NCBI RefSeq assembly: GCF_000243275.1
Contig: NZ_CM001437.1
Span: forward strand, 4,237,843 to 4,301,842
Direction: 5' to 3'
Origin: Myroides odoratus DSM 2801
GTDB lineage: Bacteria; Bacteroidota; Bacteroidia; Flavobacteriales; Flavobacteriaceae
Length of the DNA: 64,000 nucleotides
Within the stretch, counting starts at the first letter, position 1, and every line of letters begins with the position of its first letter. This document shows, in pieces, positions 36,467-45,065 of this stretch. The notes under the pieces are model-generated. The model ran no database searches and was not told the origin of the DNA. It saw only the letters and a program-made list of their open reading frames with translations. A program made the position numbers and the translations under genes.

Positions 36467-37339
36467 ATGAGAACGTGTGGTGGACTCCTTTTTGGAACTT
36501 TTCTTCTTTGCCTTGTCGGTTATGGTCAAACGGCAGATCGGGTGGTTTTATTTGGTCAACCTGCTTTAGAGATGGTGAAGCGCTTTGGCGGAAAAGAAAA
36601 CGTTGTGGGGGTGGGATATTTGGATCATAAGAGTAAAAAAGGAGAGGAGGTAGGTTGGCCTATTTTGACTTCCTTATGGCCTTCTATTGAATCGATTATT
36701 CAAACTCGTCCTACTCATCTTTTTGGAATGGAATCTGCGTTTAAGGATAAGCGCAGTGGAAGCCCCTCTTTTTGGCAAGAGAAAAAGATAAAAGTAATAC
36801 CTGTTTTTGATTTCAATCAACCGCGAACATTATCTGTATTCTTTCGCGATTTAGAAGCTTTTGGTACCGTTTTTCACAAGGAGAAAGAAGTAAAGCAATT
36901 TATTGAACAAGAGACTCAGAAAATCACTCAACTCAAAGCAAAAGTTGCAAAAACCTCAAAAGCAAAAGAAAAACGCGTCCTTTTTTTAGCTAACGTTCGA
37001 TCGAGTGATATTTTTTATTGTTACACCCAAGATAAATGTATCATCGGATCGTTATTAGAAGATTTCAACGTAACGTTTTTGACAAGTGAGACGATGGTGA
37101 TTCCCATTTCTTTAGAATATTTAATTCGGTTAAATCCAGATTATTTGATTCTATCTAGTTTTCAAGCAAATAGCTTGCCTGAATTACTTCGTTATTTTCA
37201 AGAACATCCCGTGCTCAAACGCTTGGATGCAGTAAAAAATAAACGGCTCATTACTGTTGATTATTCTAATGCAGTGAGTGGAGGACTAGAATTTGTGGCT
37301 TTATATGAACAATTAATCCATTTATTATACCCGGAATGA
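36467..37339 (+). CDS. Iron-chelate ABC transporter substrate-binding protein
   Basis: 290 residues with a signal peptide (LLFGTFLLCLVGYGQ). It has the two-lobe helical-backbone metal-receptor fold (TroA/BtuF-like) with VVLFGQPALEMVKRFGG and a C-terminal lobe around LNPDYLILSS. It delivers the imported chelate to the permease, whose gene overlaps by 4 bp. The specificity (iron-siderophore rather than cobalamin) is inferred from the siderophore receptor upstream. Confidence 0.88.
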   Translation: MRTCGGLLFGTFLLCLVGYGQTADRVVLFGQPALEMVKRFGGKENVVGVGYLDHKSKKGEEVGWPILTSLWPSIESIIQTRPTHLFGMESAFKDKRSGSPSFWQEKKIKVIPVFDFNQPRTLSVFFRDLEAFGTVFHKEKEVKQFIEQETQKITQLKAKVAKTSKAKEKRVLFLANVRSSDIFYCYTQDKCIIGSLLEDFNVTFLTSETMVIPISLEYLIRLNPDYLILSSFQANSLPELLRYFQEHPVLKRLDAVKNKRLITVDYSNAVSGGLEFVALYEQLIHLLYPE

Positions 37340-38382
37340 GTATGAAACAAAGAAAAAGAAAATACGGTTATTTGGTTTGCCTTCTTTTTGCCGTTGGGAG
37401 TATGGCCCTTTGGGCTGTATTATCGGGTCAGATTACCATAACCACTCAAGATGTATGGGCGATTTTAGCTGCAGAATCACCAGCGAAGTTAATTTCACAA
37501 GAAGGCATTCAATTGGATATTATTCAAGAAGTATTGTGGACCATGCGCATGCCTAGAGTGGCTATGGCTATTGTTGTAGGAGCGGCTTTATCTATCGGAG
37601 GGGTTGTGATGCAATCAACCGTACAGAATCCATTGGCAGATCCCTTTCTATTGGGGATTTCTTCTGGTGCTTCTTTAGGAGCAACTGTGGCTATTGTTTT
37701 AGGATGGGGCATCAGTAGCTTTTGGGGAATCCCCTTGATGGCTTTTCTTGGTGCGTGTGGAGCAACCTTATTTATTTTTGCACTGAGTATCCAAAATCGA
37801 GGCGTATCAACCTTGTATTTGATTCTCGCAGGAACGGTAATCAATGCATTCTGTGCCGCACTTTCCAACGCTCTAGTATATGTAGCGGAAGATAGTGAAA
37901 AGGTGAGAGCTGTTGCTTTTTGGAGTATGGGCAGTTTAGCACAAGTAAGTTGGCTCGAAGTGGGCATTATCTTCATAGCGCTTCTTGTGATATTGGGGTA
38001 TTTCTTATTACATGCCAAAGCGTTAGACGCTATGATGATGGGAAATGAATCGGCCATTACTTTGGGAATTAACCCCAATAAACAACGCCTTATATTGATT
38101 TTGTTGGTTACGCTACTAACTAGTTTAGTCGTTTCTTTTTGTGGCGTGATTGGGTTCGTTGGTTTGACCATTCCTCATATTGTGCGAAATTTGGTTGGTA
38201 GTAAACACCATTGGACGCTGTTGTTTAGTGCGGTACTAGGCGCTTTATTTTTAGTTGGAGCCGATTGGTTATCGCGTGTTTTAATTCCACAAAGCGAAGT
38301 TGCCATTGGTATTGTAACCGCATTAATCGGTTGTCCAATATTTGCCTTAATCCTTGTAACGAATAAAAAGAAAGCATCATGA
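37336..38382 (+). CDS. FecCD family iron ABC transporter permease
   Basis: 348 residues with about ten membrane segments. Family signatures are visible: TMRMPRVAMAIVVGAALSIG near residue 72, QNPLADPFLLGISSGASLGA near 97, and CGVIGFVGLTIPHIVRNLVG with the cytoplasmic coupling helix near 266. It overlaps both neighbours by 4 bp, so translational coupling is likely. Confidence 0.95.
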   Translation: MSMKQRKRKYGYLVCLLFAVGSMALWAVLSGQITITTQDVWAILAAESPAKLISQEGIQLDIIQEVLWTMRMPRVAMAIVVGAALSIGGVVMQSTVQNPLADPFLLGISSGASLGATVAIVLGWGISSFWGIPLMAFLGACGATLFIFALSIQNRGVSTLYLILAGTVINAFCAALSNALVYVAEDSEKVRAVAFWSMGSLAQVSWLEVGIIFIALLVILGYFLLHAKALDAMMMGNESAITLGINPNKQRLILILLVTLLTSLVVSFCGVIGFVGLTIPHIVRNLVGSKHHWTLLFSAVLGALFLVGADWLSRVLIPQSEVAIGIVTALIGCPIFALILVTNKKKAS

Positions 38383-39143
38383 GTGAAAAGCTATTAGAAG
38401 TGCAGAATATTTCATTTCATTATCCGTCAAGAGCGATTTTAAACGACGTTAGTATTCAAGTCCACCCCCAACAATTTGTAGGAATCGTTGGCAGTAATGG
38501 CTGTGGAAAATCTACCTTATTGAAAATTGTATATCGCGTATTGAAGGCCAAAGAAGGCCGCGTTTTCTATAAGGGAGTTCCCATGCAACAGTATAGCTTG
38601 AAACAAATGGCACGAAAAATTGCTGTAGTTGGACAATTTAACGACACCCCTTTTGATGCCACTGTTTTAGACGTGGTTTTAATGGGGCGAATTCCCTTTA
38701 AATCAAAATGGCAAGCCTTCAATGAGGAGGATTATCAATTGGCTTTGGCAAGTTTAGAAAAAGTGGATATGCTAGCGTATCAAAATACGGCTTTATCCAT
38801 GTTGTCCGGAGGAGAAAAACAACGTGTTTTCTTAGCAAGGGCCCTGACACAACAACCCGAGTTAATCATCCTAGATGAACCAACCAATCACTTGGATATT
38901 CGCTTTCAATTGGAAATTTTAAAAATTGTCAAATCCCTTCGTCTTGGTGTCTTAGCAACCATGCACGATTTGTCGTTGATCGCTAATTTTTGCGATTATA
39001 TCTATGCCCTAAAAGATACTCAAGTATACTGTAGTGGAAAACCTGTTGACTTGTTGACACCGGAGCAAATTCAATTTATTTTTGGCGTGAATTGCAATGT
39101 AATTCGAACAGAAAAGAACGAATTGTTTTTCAGCTATTATTAA
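38379..39143 (+). CDS. Iron-chelate ABC transporter ATP-binding protein
   Basis: 254 residues: Walker A GSNGCGKSTL at 38-47, signature LSGGEKQRV near 138, Walker B LIILDEPTNHLD near 158, and switch His in MHDLSL. It is the FecE/BtuD-type ATPase that pairs with the permease upstream. A hairpin at 39235 ends the operon. Confidence 0.95.
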   Translation: MSEKLLEVQNISFHYPSRAILNDVSIQVHPQQFVGIVGSNGCGKSTLLKIVYRVLKAKEGRVFYKGVPMQQYSLKQMARKIAVVGQFNDTPFDATVLDVVLMGRIPFKSKWQAFNEEDYQLALASLEKVDMLAYQNTALSMLSGGEKQRVFLARALTQQPELIILDEPTNHLDIRFQLEILKIVKSLRLGVLATMHDLSLIANFCDYIYALKDTQVYCSGKPVDLLTPEQIQFIFGVNCNVIRTEKNELFFSYY

Positions 39144-39234
39144 ATGATTAACACTAAAAACTCATCTTGCGTATTTTATGCTTCTTCAAGCGTTATATGC
39201 ATGTTCTCAAGCTTTCAGACTTTTGTATTAATGC

Positions 39235-39267
39235 AAAAAGAACACGACGTATAACGTGTTTTTTTAT
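39235..39267 (+). terminator. Terminator of the iron uptake operon
   Basis: The stem AACACG/CGTGTT is flanked by A5 and T7. It lies between the ATPase stop and ATG 39284, which shows that the long N-terminal extension of the MFS frame is not translated. Confidence 0.7.
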
Positions 39268-39283
39268 AAAAAAAACGAAGAGT

Positions 39284-40657
39284 ATGATGCTGAAAAACAA
39301 ATGGTTTCTGTTGTTTATTTTATTACTAGCAACGATTTTATCTCCCTTAGATTTTTATATTGTCAATTTAGCCTTGCCTGCGATACAACAATCCCTCCAA
39401 GCTACTAATAGTGAACTGCAGATGATTGTTTCCTTTTATACCTGTGCTTATGCCGTATTTCAAATATCTGGAGGGCGATTGGGCGATATTTATGGGCGAA
39501 AAAATGTGTTTATACTAGGACTTTTTGGGTTTGTCTTTTTTTCCGCCCTTTGTGGATGTGCTCAATCCTCGACGATGATGATTGTTGGGCGTATTGGTCA
39601 AGGAGTCTCCGGTGCGATTATGATTCCACAAGTACTCGCAATTGTTCAGGGAATATTCAATGAAAAAGAAAAGCGATTGGTCATGGCTTTGTATAGTTTT
39701 ACTTTTGGTATTGCTGCGGCCTTGGGGCAATATTTAGGCGCTTTGCTCATCGAATGGAATCTATTTGATTTGGGATGGCGTATTATCTTTCTCGTCAATC
39801 TTCCTGTAGGGATTTTGGCCTTGCTCTTGGCACTTGTCGCTTTACCTAAACAAGAAATAAAAACAGGAGAGACTATTGATTACCAAGGAACCTTATTCCT
39901 GACGTTAGGTTTAATGAGTTTTATTTATCCTTTAACCACTGGTATTGAAGATGGAATTACCTTACACACAGTGGGGTATTTACTCAGTGCGATTATTTTT
40001 ATGTATCTGTTTGTTCGACTTGAAAAAAAGAGAAAAAGAGAGGGTAAAAGTGTATTGGTCGATTTTGATATTTTTCAATACAGAAATTTAAAATTGGGAG
40101 TAATCATTAGCTTTTTGTATTATGCAAGTGGGGTGTTTTACTTGGTTTTTGGGATCTATTTACAAAAAGAATGGCATTGGAGTAGCATGGAAGCAGGAAA
40201 AGCCATTATTCCTTTTGGTGTTGGATTTATTGTCATGTCTTTGTGTTCTTCTATACTTAGCAAATACCTCAAAGAGGCACTTTTATCCGTAGGATTAATG
40301 CTGTATATGTTGGGGTTTATTCTTTTGATGATTACGTTATATCAATATCACCCTGTTGTATTTAAAGTAAATTTATTTGTAATCGGTTGTGGGATGGGGC
40401 TAACCTTAGCCTCTGTTGTTCGCCTTAGTTTAAGCAATATACCTATTCAATTTGCTGGCTTAGCTTCCGGTGCAGTTAATTGTGGACTGCAAATCGGTTC
40501 TGCCTTTGGAGTGGCTGCTTTGGGAAGTGTGTTTTTTGCTCTAGTTGAAATAAAAAATTACACCTTTGCTTTTGCCTTCGTTTTAGGATTGATTTGCTTG
40601 TTATTGCTGCTTGCGTTTTCCTTGAGTCTTAGGATGAGGAAAGGTAGGGGCGAATGA
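39284..40657 (+). CDS. MFS transporter, DHA2 (14-helix) family
   Basis: 457 residues from ATG 39284 (MMLKNKW). Motif A reads GGRLGDIYGRKNVF, motif C-like GRIGQGVSGAIMIPQ follows, and about 14 membrane segments are seen. It is a drug/proton antiporter-type exporter. The open frame starts at 39167, but that stretch includes a terminator, so the inner start is used. Its place right after the siderophore uptake genes allows a role in siderophore handling, but no biosynthesis gene is present and drug export is equally possible. Confidence 0.88.
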   Translation: MMLKNKWFLLFILLLATILSPLDFYIVNLALPAIQQSLQATNSELQMIVSFYTCAYAVFQISGGRLGDIYGRKNVFILGLFGFVFFSALCGCAQSSTMMIVGRIGQGVSGAIMIPQVLAIVQGIFNEKEKRLVMALYSFTFGIAAALGQYLGALLIEWNLFDLGWRIIFLVNLPVGILALLLALVALPKQEIKTGETIDYQGTLFLTLGLMSFIYPLTTGIEDGITLHTVGYLLSAIIFMYLFVRLEKKRKREGKSVLVDFDIFQYRNLKLGVIISFLYYASGVFYLVFGIYLQKEWHWSSMEAGKAIIPFGVGFIVMSLCSSILSKYLKEALLSVGLMLYMLGFILLMITLYQYHPVVFKVNLFVIGCGMGLTLASVVRLSLSNIPIQFAGLASGAVNCGLQIGSAFGVAALGSVFFALVEIKNYTFAFAFVLGLICLLLLLAFSLSLRMRKGRGE

Positions 40658-40728
40658 TATTTGCTTTTTTACAACAAACCTCTTTAATCGATAAATTTTG
40701 CAAATTCACAAATTCACCCCACCGCGTC

Positions 40729-41604
40729 TTACGCAAACTTCTTACTTGCAGCAACACATAAAACGACTCCTAAGGTAACGCCAATCATCCCAATTGAGAT
40801 ATATTCTTTTAAGAAAAAGGCAGCTAAAGCTAAACCGAAAAAGGGCTGTAATAGTTGCAATTGTCCTACTGTTGCAATTCCCCCTTGTGCGAGTCCTTTA
40901 TACCAAAAAATGAACCCAGTAAACATGCTCATTGTCCCTAGATAAAGTAAACTTACCCAAGTGTCTATTTGTATGGTTTCTAGAGAAGCTGGAATAAAGA
41001 AGAAAAAAGTAGGAACCAACACAGGTAAAGCAAAAATAATTGCCCAAGAGATCACTTGACTTCCTCCCATGGTTTTAGTCAGTACCGCTCCTTCTGCATA
41101 AGCTAATCCGCATAACACAATAGCAGCGAGCATTAATAAATCCCCCGTCAAGGAACTTGTTGCATGTTGCATATAAGCAAATCCTACTACGAGTGTACTA
41201 CCCAAAAAAGCAAAAAGCCAGAATAAAGGTTTAGGGCGTTCTTTTCCTCGTAAGACCGCAAAAATAGCGGTACTCAAAGGCAAGGTTCCCACAAAAACTA
41301 AAGACCTCGCTGCGGTCATATGTTGTAAAGCCAAAGAGGATAAAAGAGGAAAACCGATAACTGCACCTGCAGATACCAATAAAAGCGATTGTGATTCTTG
41401 CTTGCTTGGCCAAGTTGCTTTTGTATAGAACAAGAAAAGCGCAGCAAGTATAGCAGCGATTAATGCGCGTACAAGGGTTACAAAAACGGGATCTAAGCTC
41501 AATACAGCAACTTTTGTTGCAGGCATGGATCCACTAAATAAAAGTACGCCAATTAATCCGTTCATCCATCCATTCGAAGCAGTGGCAGTTACTGTTGTTT
41601 TCAT
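40729..41604 (-). CDS. EamA/DMT family transporter
   Basis: 291 residues from ATG 41604 (MKTTVTATAS), with ten predicted membrane segments in two EamA repeats. The open frame reaches 41652, but the -7 box at 41623-41630 excludes the extension. It is divergent from a MocR-type regulator gene, a pairing often seen where the regulator controls an amino-acid or vitamin-related exporter. The substrate is unknown. Confidence 0.9.
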   Translation of the reverse strand: MKTTVTATASNGWMNGLIGVLLFSGSMPATKVAVLSLDPVFVTLVRALIAAILAALFLFYTKATWPSKQESQSLLLVSAGAVIGFPLLSSLALQHMTAARSLVFVGTLPLSTAIFAVLRGKERPKPLFWLFAFLGSTLVVGFAYMQHATSSLTGDLLMLAAIVLCGLAYAEGAVLTKTMGGSQVISWAIIFALPVLVPTFFFFIPASLETIQIDTWVSLLYLGTMSMFTGFIFWYKGLAQGGIATVGQLQLLQPFFGLALAAFFLKEYISIGMIGVTLGVVLCVAASKKFA

Positions 41605-41622
41605 TAGTTTGTTATTTTTTTT

Positions 41623-41630
41623 CAAAAGTA
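41623..41630 (-). promoter_or_regulatory. -7 box for the EamA gene
   Basis: TACTTTTG on the minus strand, 18 bp before ATG 41604. The divergent box for the regulator is at 41666. Confidence 0.55.
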
Positions 41631-41665
41631 AGAGGATTTTATGGACAAACACAGTCGCAGTTTTG

Positions 41666-41673
41666 TATATTTG
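41666..41673 (+). promoter_or_regulatory. -7 box for the MocR-type regulator
   Basis: TATATTTG, 19 bp before ATG 41693 and directly before the alternative ATG at 41675, which is too close to be the start. Confidence 0.55.
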
Positions 41674-41692
41674 GATGGATACAGTTGGTGAT

Positions 41693-43108
41693 ATGAATCA
41701 GAAATATATTTACGTAGACTTAGCAGATCAATTAGCCCATCAAATTCGAAAAGGGGTGCTCAAAGAAGGCGATCGAATGCCTTCAATTCGCACGTTGTGT
41801 AAAACGCACAACATTAGTATGAATACAGCAAAACGCGTGTATCTAGAATTGGAATCAGAATCACTGGTACAAGCTATTCCCCAATCAGGCTATTTTGTTA
41901 GTCACGTCAACTATACCCATTTTCCTTTACCTCAAGCAAGTAATCCTACACCCTTAGCGGATAGTACAATTCCAAAGGACATTATTAATAAAGTTTATGC
42001 TAATATGGGAAATGAAGCGCTGACTTTATTTTCGTTTAATTCACTCTATGGCGAGTTTCTCCCTAGTGCACAAATGAAAAAGGAAATTGTACAGGCGAGT
42101 AAAGCCTTAACTTATGGCGGAATTGATTACGAATCTGTGCAGGGAAATCTCAATTTACGCCGTATGATTGCTTCGCGTTCCATGAGTTGGGGCGGGAATT
42201 TAACGGAAGATGATATTGTAACAACCAATGGGAGTATCAATGCTATCTCGCTTTGTCTTTTGGCTCTAGGAAAGTCTGGAGATACGGTAGCGATTGAAAG
42301 CCCGTGTTACCCAGGTATTTTTCAATTGGCTCTTGATTTGGGATTCAAAGTGGTAGAATTACCCACGGATCCTGTTACGGGAGTGAATATAGAAGCACTA
42401 GAACAAGCTTGCTCAACCATCGATATTTGCTTGTTGGTATCCAATTATAGCACCCCTTTTGGCAGCTGTATGCCTACTGAAAACAAAAAGAAAATTGTAG
42501 CCTTATTAGAGGCGCACCAAATACCGTTAATTGAAGATGATGTCTATGGGGATTTAAACTTCAATGGCAAACGCCCGATGTGTTGTAAGGCTTTTGATAC
42601 TACAGGGAATGTATTGTTGTGTAGTTCCATCTCTAAAACACTAGCTCCAGGTTATCGTGTGGGTTGGGTAAGTGCGGGAAAATACCAAGATAAAATAATC
42701 CAACAAAAATTAATTCACGCTATTTCCTCTCCAGCCATTGTACAAGAAGCTGTCGCTAATTTTATAAAATCTGGCAAATACGAGAAACACTTGCGCAAGT
42801 TGAGACAAAGTGTCTTTGCAAATTACCAGAAGATACTAGCTGTTATTTTGGAAGATTTCCCGAGTGGCACGAAAGTTAGTCGCCCAGAGGGAGGATTGTC
42901 GTTGTGGGTGGAGTTTGACCAAAGAGTGAATACACTAAAGCTATATGATCTATGTATCAAAGAAGGGATTAGTATTGCTCCAGGGCGAATGTTTACTGTA
43001 CAACACCAATTTCAAAACTGTATCCGAATTAGTATTGGATTACCTTGGTCTGAAGAGATAGAGCAACAACTCAAGAGAGTAGGGGCATTGAGTTTGCAAA
43101 CCTTTTAG
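41693..43108 (+). CDS. MocR/PdxR-type regulator (GntR HTH fused to aminotransferase)
   Basis: 471 residues from ATG 41693 (MNQKYIYVDL). The first ~70 residues form a GntR winged helix (QLAHQIRKGVLKEGDRMPSI), joined to a fold-type I aminotransferase-like domain. PLP would bind Lys315 (SSISKTLAPGYRVGW), with VSNYSTPFG and EDDVYGDL around the cofactor site. It is a transcription regulator that senses PLP or an amino-acid adduct. The divergent EamA exporter is the likely target. The longer frame from 41525 is antisense to that gene and is not used. Confidence 0.93.
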   Translation: MNQKYIYVDLADQLAHQIRKGVLKEGDRMPSIRTLCKTHNISMNTAKRVYLELESESLVQAIPQSGYFVSHVNYTHFPLPQASNPTPLADSTIPKDIINKVYANMGNEALTLFSFNSLYGEFLPSAQMKKEIVQASKALTYGGIDYESVQGNLNLRRMIASRSMSWGGNLTEDDIVTTNGSINAISLCLLALGKSGDTVAIESPCYPGIFQLALDLGFKVVELPTDPVTGVNIEALEQACSTIDICLLVSNYSTPFGSCMPTENKKKIVALLEAHQIPLIEDDVYGDLNFNGKRPMCCKAFDTTGNVLLCSSISKTLAPGYRVGWVSAGKYQDKIIQQKLIHAISSPAIVQEAVANFIKSGKYEKHLRKLRQSVFANYQKILAVILEDFPSGTKVSRPEGGLSLWVEFDQRVNTLKLYDLCIKEGISIAPGRMFTVQHQFQNCIRISIGLPWSEEIEQQLKRVGALSLQTF

Positions 43109-43197
43109 TCTAGGGTATTGGTACTCTGATGCTTGGTTATTCTCTTACACAAGACAGATGCTAAATTTTTTTGTATCAAAAAAAAACGTCAACTTTG

Positions 43198-43290
43198 TGC
43201 CCTGAAAGGGGTGCTGCATCATTGTGCGGCTGAGATGATACCCTGGAACTTGTTTCCACACCTGACCTAGGTAATGCTAGCGTAGGGATT
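43198..43290 (+). promoter_or_regulatory. TPP riboswitch (THI element)
   Basis: All landmark sequences are present in order: GGGGTGC (43208), the pyrimidine-binding core CTGAGATGATACCC (43230-43243), and CCTGACCTAGGTAATGCTAGC with CGTAGGGA (43261-43288). P1 forms between CCCT (43200-43203) and AGGG (43284-43287). It binds thiamine pyrophosphate. No intrinsic terminator follows before the ATG at 43331. Instead TATCATCTCA (43298-43307) is perfectly complementary to the core TGAGATGATA (43231-43240). Confidence 0.95.
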
Positions 43291-43330
43291 TATAATTTAT
43301 CATCTCATCATTTACCTTAGTTAAGTTAAT

Positions 43331-43927
43331 ATGATGCAGGACATTTTACTACAAACAACGTGGGCCGAATGGCTCGGTGTGCTATTTTCTATGATTCAAG
43401 TTGTACTTGCATCGAGAAATAATTCCAACAACTATCTTTTCGGTATTGCGGGTATATCCTTGACGCTTTACGTCATGATTGTCGCAAAGCTCTATGGCGA
43501 ATTTACGCTCAATTTATACTACTTGGTGATGAGTATTTATGGTTGGTTGTATTGGAAATACGGTAAACAAAAAGAAGAAACCAAGATTTCAACGACAAAC
43601 GGGAAGGAAAAGCTTATTACCGTAGGGATTGTCAGTTTTACTTTTGGGTTATTTTGGTTTTTCCTTACGCACTATACGGATTCAGATGTACCTATTTGGG
43701 ATTCTTTAGTTTCTGCTTTTGCTTGGGCAGGGATGTGGTTGATGGCAAAACGCAAGGTGGAAAATTGGATTTTATTGAATATTAGCAATTTGATTTCGGT
43801 GCCTTTGATGATTCACAAAGACTTATATCTCTACGCGGGATTGACTGTTTTCTTGTTTGTTGTAGCTGTATTGGGGTATATTAAATGGAGTAGAATTTTA
43901 AAAGAACAAGCGTATGTTAAGTGCTAG
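43331..43927 (+). CDS. pnuT: PnuC-family transporter, probable thiamine transporter (PnuT)
   Basis: 198 residues with about seven membrane segments and the PnuC-type motif YGWLYWKYGK near residue 70. PnuC proteins carry unphosphorylated vitamins by facilitated diffusion with intracellular trapping. Placement 40 bp behind a TPP riboswitch identifies this one as the thiamine-type PnuT rather than the nicotinamide riboside type. It overlaps the downstream flavoprotein gene by 14 bp. No thiamine kinase gene lies in the window. Confidence 0.88.
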   Translation: MMQDILLQTTWAEWLGVLFSMIQVVLASRNNSNNYLFGIAGISLTLYVMIVAKLYGEFTLNLYYLVMSIYGWLYWKYGKQKEETKISTTNGKEKLITVGIVSFTFGLFWFFLTHYTDSDVPIWDSLVSAFAWAGMWLMAKRKVENWILLNISNLISVPLMIHKDLYLYAGLTVFLFVVAVLGYIKWSRILKEQAYVKC

Positions 43928-44921
43928 TGCATTGAGGATAGCCATGCAGGGAGCAATTGCTATTCCGGAGGAGGTTATTGCGCATATTTACAAACAACGA
44001 TGGTTGCAAATATGGGTGCCTCAATCGTATGGCGGTTTAGGATGTGATTTTAAAACAGGTTTAACCCATTTATACGAATGGGCAAAGATAGATGGAAGTT
44101 TAGGCTGGATGTTGACGTTGTGTTCTGGTGCGAATTATTTTGCTCGTAATATGCTTCCTGAAACTGCAAATAGATTATTCGCAAAAGAAAATACCTGCTT
44201 TGGTGGAAGTGGCATGGTAGGAGGTACTGCGGATGAACAAGAGGATGGCACGTATGTTCTGGATGGACTTTGGCATTATGCAACGGGAGCGCCTTATTTG
44301 AGTCATTTTACCCTTAATGCGAAATTGCTGAAACAAGGGAAACCTTGTTTGGATGCGGAAGGAAATCCATGTATTCGTTCTTTTATTGTAGAACAAAGTA
44401 AGGTGAAAATCATTCCAAATTGGAAATCCATGGGAATGAAAGCGACAGGAACCTTCTCTTTTGAAGTGAATCAAGTGGTGATTCCGGCGGATTACTACTT
44501 TGAATATGATACGTTTTATACAGATGATGGGGTAACCAAAATTCCTTTTCGAGTTTTTGCTGATTTAACGCTTCTCGTGAACTATTTAGGAATTGCCTAT
44601 CACTTTATGGAGGAAGCTGCTGTACTGCTTCCTACTGCGACTTTAAGGGCTTATCAGGCAAACATTACGGCAACTTTTGAAACAGTAGTAGAATACGCCA
44701 AGCAATTGGAAGATACTTTGGCGAAGAACGCTACGATAATCATGGCGAAACAAGAGGAAATACATGCGTTTGGTATACAGATTGTCGCGCAATTGATTGA
44801 ACAGGTGATTCAGGTGCATGTACAACTGGGGATTAAAGGAACACAAGTCGATCAACCGATACATCAAATCTTCTGTGATTTCTTTACTGCGACGCAACAT
44901 GCTAATTTTAGAGCAGAGTAA
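43914..44921 (+). CDS. Acyl-CoA dehydrogenase-like flavoprotein (group D monooxygenase-like)
   Basis: 335 residues with the N-terminal helical and middle beta domains of the acyl-CoA dehydrogenase superfamily: VPQSYGGLGCD near 36, GLWHYATGAPYLSHFT near 118, and WKSMGMKATGTFSFEV near 170. The W-x-x-x-GMxxTG pattern is closer to two-component flavin monooxygenases (HsaA/HpaB-like) than to true dehydrogenases. The C-terminal helical domain is shorter than usual. It overlaps pnuT by 14 bp and so falls under the TPP riboswitch. A role in thiamine or precursor salvage is inferred from context only. The superfamily call is firm, the function is not. Confidence 0.8.
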   Translation: MLSASALRIAMQGAIAIPEEVIAHIYKQRWLQIWVPQSYGGLGCDFKTGLTHLYEWAKIDGSLGWMLTLCSGANYFARNMLPETANRLFAKENTCFGGSGMVGGTADEQEDGTYVLDGLWHYATGAPYLSHFTLNAKLLKQGKPCLDAEGNPCIRSFIVEQSKVKIIPNWKSMGMKATGTFSFEVNQVVIPADYYFEYDTFYTDDGVTKIPFRVFADLTLLVNYLGIAYHFMEEAAVLLPTATLRAYQANITATFETVVEYAKQLEDTLAKNATIIMAKQEEIHAFGIQIVAQLIEQVIQVHVQLGIKGTQVDQPIHQIFCDFFTATQHANFRAE

Positions 44922-44997
44922 AAGAACAGGGCGATTTAATTCGGTTTTCTTCTAAAATAAAAAGATTGTTTCCATTGTGAGACTTCTCATGAAGCAC

Positions 44998-45005
44998 TAC
45001 TTTTG
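44998..45005 (+). promoter_or_regulatory. -7 box for the RhtA-like gene
   Basis: TACTTTTG with a TTG at 44975-44977, 20 bp apart, a good -33/-7 pair, about 60 bp before the ATG. Confidence 0.6.
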
Positions 45006-45065
45006 CACCAAATTTGAACTTTATGCTTGAAGAAGGATAAAGTTTATTTTTTTTAATTATTTGAA

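Noticed and set aside
37524..38171. 215-codon minus-strand ORF inside the FecCD permease gene
   Set aside because: Antisense shadow of a membrane-protein gene; the plus-strand frame has clear family motifs and operon overlaps.
39167..39283. N-terminal extension of the MFS frame
   Set aside because: It contains a hairpin terminator and lacks a plausible start; ATG 39284 gives a normal transporter N-terminus.
41525..41692. N-terminal extension of the MocR-type regulator frame
   Set aside because: It is antisense to the EamA gene and spans both -7 boxes; ATG 41693 gives the standard GntR start.
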